DNA of 8,814 nucleotides from Chloroflexota bacterium. GTDB taxonomy: Bacteria > Chloroflexota > Anaerolineae > Ardenticatenales > Ardenticatenaceae. A program made the position numbers and the translations under genes. Below are positions 6,829 through 8,814 of the stretch, piece by piece. The notes below the pieces were generated by a model. The model was not told the origin of the DNA, did no database searches, and saw only the letters and a program-made list of their open reading frames with translations. Numbering within the stretch: position 1 is the stretch's first letter; every line of letters begins with the position of its first letter. Location: assembly GCA_003520455.1 (NCBI GenBank), contig DOUV01000689.1, positions 1 to 8,814 on the forward strand. Direction: 5' to 3'.

Positions 6829-8590
6829 GCACCTCATAGCGCGCAAAGATCCGCCGGTAGGCGTCGGAGCGGGCGAGCAGTTCCTCGTGGGTTCCCTGGT
6901 CAACGAGCTCGCCGCGCCGGAGGACGAGGATGCGGTCGGCCCAGCGGATCTGACTCAGGCGGTGGGTAATGAGCAGGGTCGTACGCCCTTGCATGATGCG
7001 GCGCATCGCCTTCTGGATCTCATCCTCGGTGGCGCTGTCAATCGCGCTGGTCGAGTCGTCCAGAATGAGGATTCGCGGGTCGGTCAGGAAGGCGCGCGCG
7101 ATCGCCAGTCGCTGGCGCTGCCCGCCCGAGAGGGTCACGCCACGCTCGCCGATCTCGGTCTGGTAGCCCTCGGGCAGGTTCATGATGAACTCGTGCGCCT
7201 GGGCCTGGCGCGCGGCCCGCTCGATGGCCTCAGGCGTGGCATTGCCGCCGGCACCGAAGGCGATGTTTTCGGCGATGGTCCGCGAGAAGAGAAAAATATC
7301 CTGCTCGATGGTGCTGATCTGGGCGCGCAGTGATTCCAGGTTCCACTCCCGTACATCCACGCCGTCGACGAGCACTCGACCCTCGTTGACATCGTAGATG
7401 CGGTTGACGAGCTTGGTCAACGTGCTCTTGCCCGAGCCGGTCTGGCCGACGATGGCGATCGTCTCACCGGGGCGGGCGCGGAACGAGATATTTTTGAGCA
7501 CCGGATTCGCCGGGCGATAGCCAAAGCTGACATCCTCAAAGAGGAGCTCACCCACAACCGGACGCGCGACGCCCGCGGCGTTCTCATCGAGATCGGTCTC
7601 GTCGTTGATGAGCGCCAGGATGCGCTCGGCCCCCGCCAGGCCGAGCTGCACTAACGAGAACGAGAAGATCGAGATGAAGGTCGGGAAGCGGAGCAGGCCG
7701 AAGAGACCCATGAAGGCGATGACGTCACCGGCGATGAGCCTGCCACTGTGCCAGAGCCAGAGCGCGTGGAAGAACCCCAGCCCCAGGGCAATCCCGAAGA
7801 CCAACAGCGGCAGGTAGCGCGCCTGAACGCGGCCCTGAGCGACGAAGAGGTCTCGGTAGCGGCGCGCGGCGGCGCTGAACTTTCCTCGCTCTTGCGCCTC
7901 CTGGGCATAGGCTTTGACCACCTCGATCCCGGCAATGCTCTCGGCCAGACCGGCGTTCATAGTCCCAAAATGCATCCGCAATTCGCCGGCCACAGGGTTC
8001 AGTTCATCCATATAGCGGCGCACAGTCACCACCAGACCGACGACGAAGAGGAGTGGCACCAGAAGGAGTTGCCAACGGAGCAGTCCGATCGAGACCAGCG
8101 GAACGATCACCCCGAGGACCGAGCCGAAGATGAGGTTGAGGCCGGGGCTGATCATGAAGTTGAGCTGGCGAACATCGTTGGTCGCCCGCGCCATGACGTC
8201 GCCGACCCGCTGGCGGTCGTGGAAGGTCTGGCTCTTGCCCAGGAGGCTGATGGCCAATTCGTCGCGCGCGTCGCGCTCGAGCCGTTGCGCCAGCACCTCG
8301 ATGGACCAGTTGCCGGCCAGGCCGATCAGGCCCTGGAAGCCCCGCGCTCCCAGGATTCCCAGCGAGAACAACAGGATGCGTCCGGCACTGGGCGTCGGCG
8401 CGAGAATCTCGTCGAAGACCCGCCCGATAAAGAAGGGCGTCGAGCTGAGGAGCGCATTGGCGATAATGCCGCTCACAACGACGGCGACCGGAAAGAGAGG
8501 GTAGCGCAACAGGTGCGACACGACCCAACGCAGAGGGGACGAGCGATCGTAGCGGTGCTCGCCCGCGATCGTAAACTCACGTTTACTCAC
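6812..8590 (-). CDS. ABC exporter half-transporter, degenerate-site subunit with Asp for catalytic Glu (TM287-like)
   Basis: This 592-residue protein starts at GTG 8590: an exporter-type transmembrane domain (about residues 25-320), then an ATPase domain. Motifs: A-loop Tyr in FGYRP, Walker A GQTGSGKST (382-390), Q-loop Gln430 in IEQDIFLF, canonical signature LSGGQ (487-491), Walker B ILILD ending at Asp511, and switch His543 in THRLSQ. The residue after Walker B is Asp512 and not the catalytic Glu (DDSTSAID). That substitution is typical of the degenerate-site subunit of heterodimeric exporters such as TM287/288, BmrCD and LmrCD. Combined with LSMGQ in the partner, the Asp/LSMGQ interface is the degenerate ATP site and the Glu/LSGGQ interface the hydrolytic one. 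It is the first gene of a two-gene operon. Its 3' end runs into a heptamer repeat, and a 74-bp tandem hairpin repeat lies just upstream. Substrate unknown. Confidence 0.94.
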   Translation of the reverse strand: MSKREFTIAGEHRYDRSSPLRWVVSHLLRYPLFPVAVVVSGIIANALLSSTPFFIGRVFDEILAPTPSAGRILLFSLGILGARGFQGLIGLAGNWSIEVLAQRLERDARDELAISLLGKSQTFHDRQRVGDVMARATNDVRQLNFMISPGLNLIFGSVLGVIVPLVSIGLLRWQLLLVPLLFVVGLVVTVRRYMDELNPVAGELRMHFGTMNAGLAESIAGIEVVKAYAQEAQERGKFSAAARRYRDLFVAQGRVQARYLPLLVFGIALGLGFFHALWLWHSGRLIAGDVIAFMGLFGLLRFPTFISIFSFSLVQLGLAGAERILALINDETDLDENAAGVARPVVGELLFEDVSFGYRPANPVLKNISFRARPGETIAIVGQTGSGKSTLTKLVNRIYDVNEGRVLVDGVDVREWNLESLRAQISTIEQDIFLFSRTIAENIAFGAGGNATPEAIERAARQAQAHEFIMNLPEGYQTEIGERGVTLSGGQRQRLAIARAFLTDPRILILDDSTSAIDSATEDEIQKAMRRIMQGRTTLLITHRLSQIRWADRILVLRRGELVDQGTHEELLARSDAYRRIFARYEVLSTER

Positions 8591-8595
8591 GAGGT

Positions 8596-8601
8596 CTCCT
8601 C
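8596..8601 (-). promoter_or_regulatory. Ribosome-binding site for the GTG start of the first ABC gene
   Basis: GAGGAG on the minus strand, 5 bases before GTG at 8590. Both ABC genes thus share GTG starts with near-identical spacing, supporting both start choices. I see no clear -10/-35 promoter between this site and the tandem repeat. Confidence 0.8.
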
Positions 8602-8641
8602 ACGAAAGCAGGAAGCCACGCACCAACTCGAAATCGGAATC

Positions 8642-8814
8642 GCTCAGCCTGGATCGCCAGATCCAGGCCCGCGCCGCCGGATCTGACGATCCGCCGCGAG
8701 CAGTCGCCCCACATTGCTCGGCCTGGATCGCCAGATCCAGGCCCGTGCCGCCGGATCTGACGATCCGCCGCGAGCAGTCGCCCCACATTGCTCGGCCTGG
8801 ATCGCCAGATCCAG
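8642..8814. repeat. 74-bp tandem repeat, 2.3 copies, three hairpins per unit, open at the window edge
   Basis: Copies begin at 8642, 8716 and 8790, the last cut off after 25 bases. Copies 1 and 2 differ at only two positions (8646 A versus 8720 G; 8672 C versus 8746 T). Each unit holds hairpin A, GCCTGGATC-GCCA-GATCCAGGC (10-bp arms in copy 2), and hairpin B, CGGATC-TGAC-GATCCG. Hairpin C, CGAGCA (8697-8702), 12-base loop, TGCTCG (8715-8720), bridges to the next unit. The whole unit is conserved, so there are no variable spacers. The period of 74 is not a multiple of 3, so any reading frame shifts in each copy and coding is unlikely. The array sits 40 bases upstream of the ABC operon's ribosome-binding site and may be in its leader or promoter region. 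Confidence 0.9.

Noticed and set aside
7748..8686. Plus-strand ORF of 312 codons opposite the first ABC gene
   Set aside because: Same antisense shadow composition, and it runs into the tandem repeat; the minus-strand frame has complete ABC motifs.
8583..8788. Small minus-strand ORFs of 62-67 codons across the tandem repeat
   Set aside because: The 74-bp period shifts frame in each copy, the frames are open only because the repeat lacks stops, and one overlaps the ABC gene's start region. They are not credible genes.
8642..8814. Possible CRISPR array
   Set aside because: The entire 74-bp unit is repeated with only two differences; there are no variable spacers between short repeats.

Overview
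The window is GC-rich bacterial DNA with two gene blocks that converge near position 4.8 kb. The plus strand carries the end of a respiratory formate dehydrogenase operon. The minus strand carries a two-gene ABC exporter operon. The GC content, the NrfD-type membrane subunit, the short hairpin repeats between genes and the heptamer arrays together resemble Chloroflexota of the Thermomicrobia/Sphaerobacter kind. That placement is an impression from style, not a proven assignment.

Plus strand, 1-4749: the C-terminal two thirds of a formate dehydrogenase-N type catalytic alpha subunit (cut by the left window edge) overlaps by ATGA the four-cluster iron-sulfur beta subunit. After a 199-base gap holding a GTAGAGAC hairpin come an NrfD-type membrane subunit and, 9 bases later, a small PRC-barrel-like protein of unknown role. 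Together they would oxidise formate, pass electrons through Fe-S clusters and reduce membrane quinone through NrfD. The beta subunit seems to contain about 20 extra residues encoded by a hairpin-rich, repeat-like stretch that stays in frame.

Convergent junction, 4750-4825: 76 bases with only a weak stem.

Minus strand, 8590 down to 4826: two full-length ABC exporter half-transporters (TMD-NBD), both starting at GTG with good Shine-Dalgarno sites. Their motifs are complementary. The first-transcribed gene has LSGGQ but Asp in place of the catalytic Glu. The second has the catalytic Glu but LSMGQ. That is the signature of a heterodimeric exporter with one degenerate and one consensus ATP site. 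The 156 bases between them hold two heptamer arrays and a strong 11-bp stem.

Right edge, 8642-8814: just upstream of the ABC operon lies a 74-bp tandem repeat (2.3 copies visible, running off the window), each unit folding into three hairpins, two of which share an inverted GGATCGYCAGATCC core. This array, and the repeat-like insertion in the beta subunit, are the least ordinary features here. I see no CRISPR array, tRNA, rRNA, transposase or phage gene.
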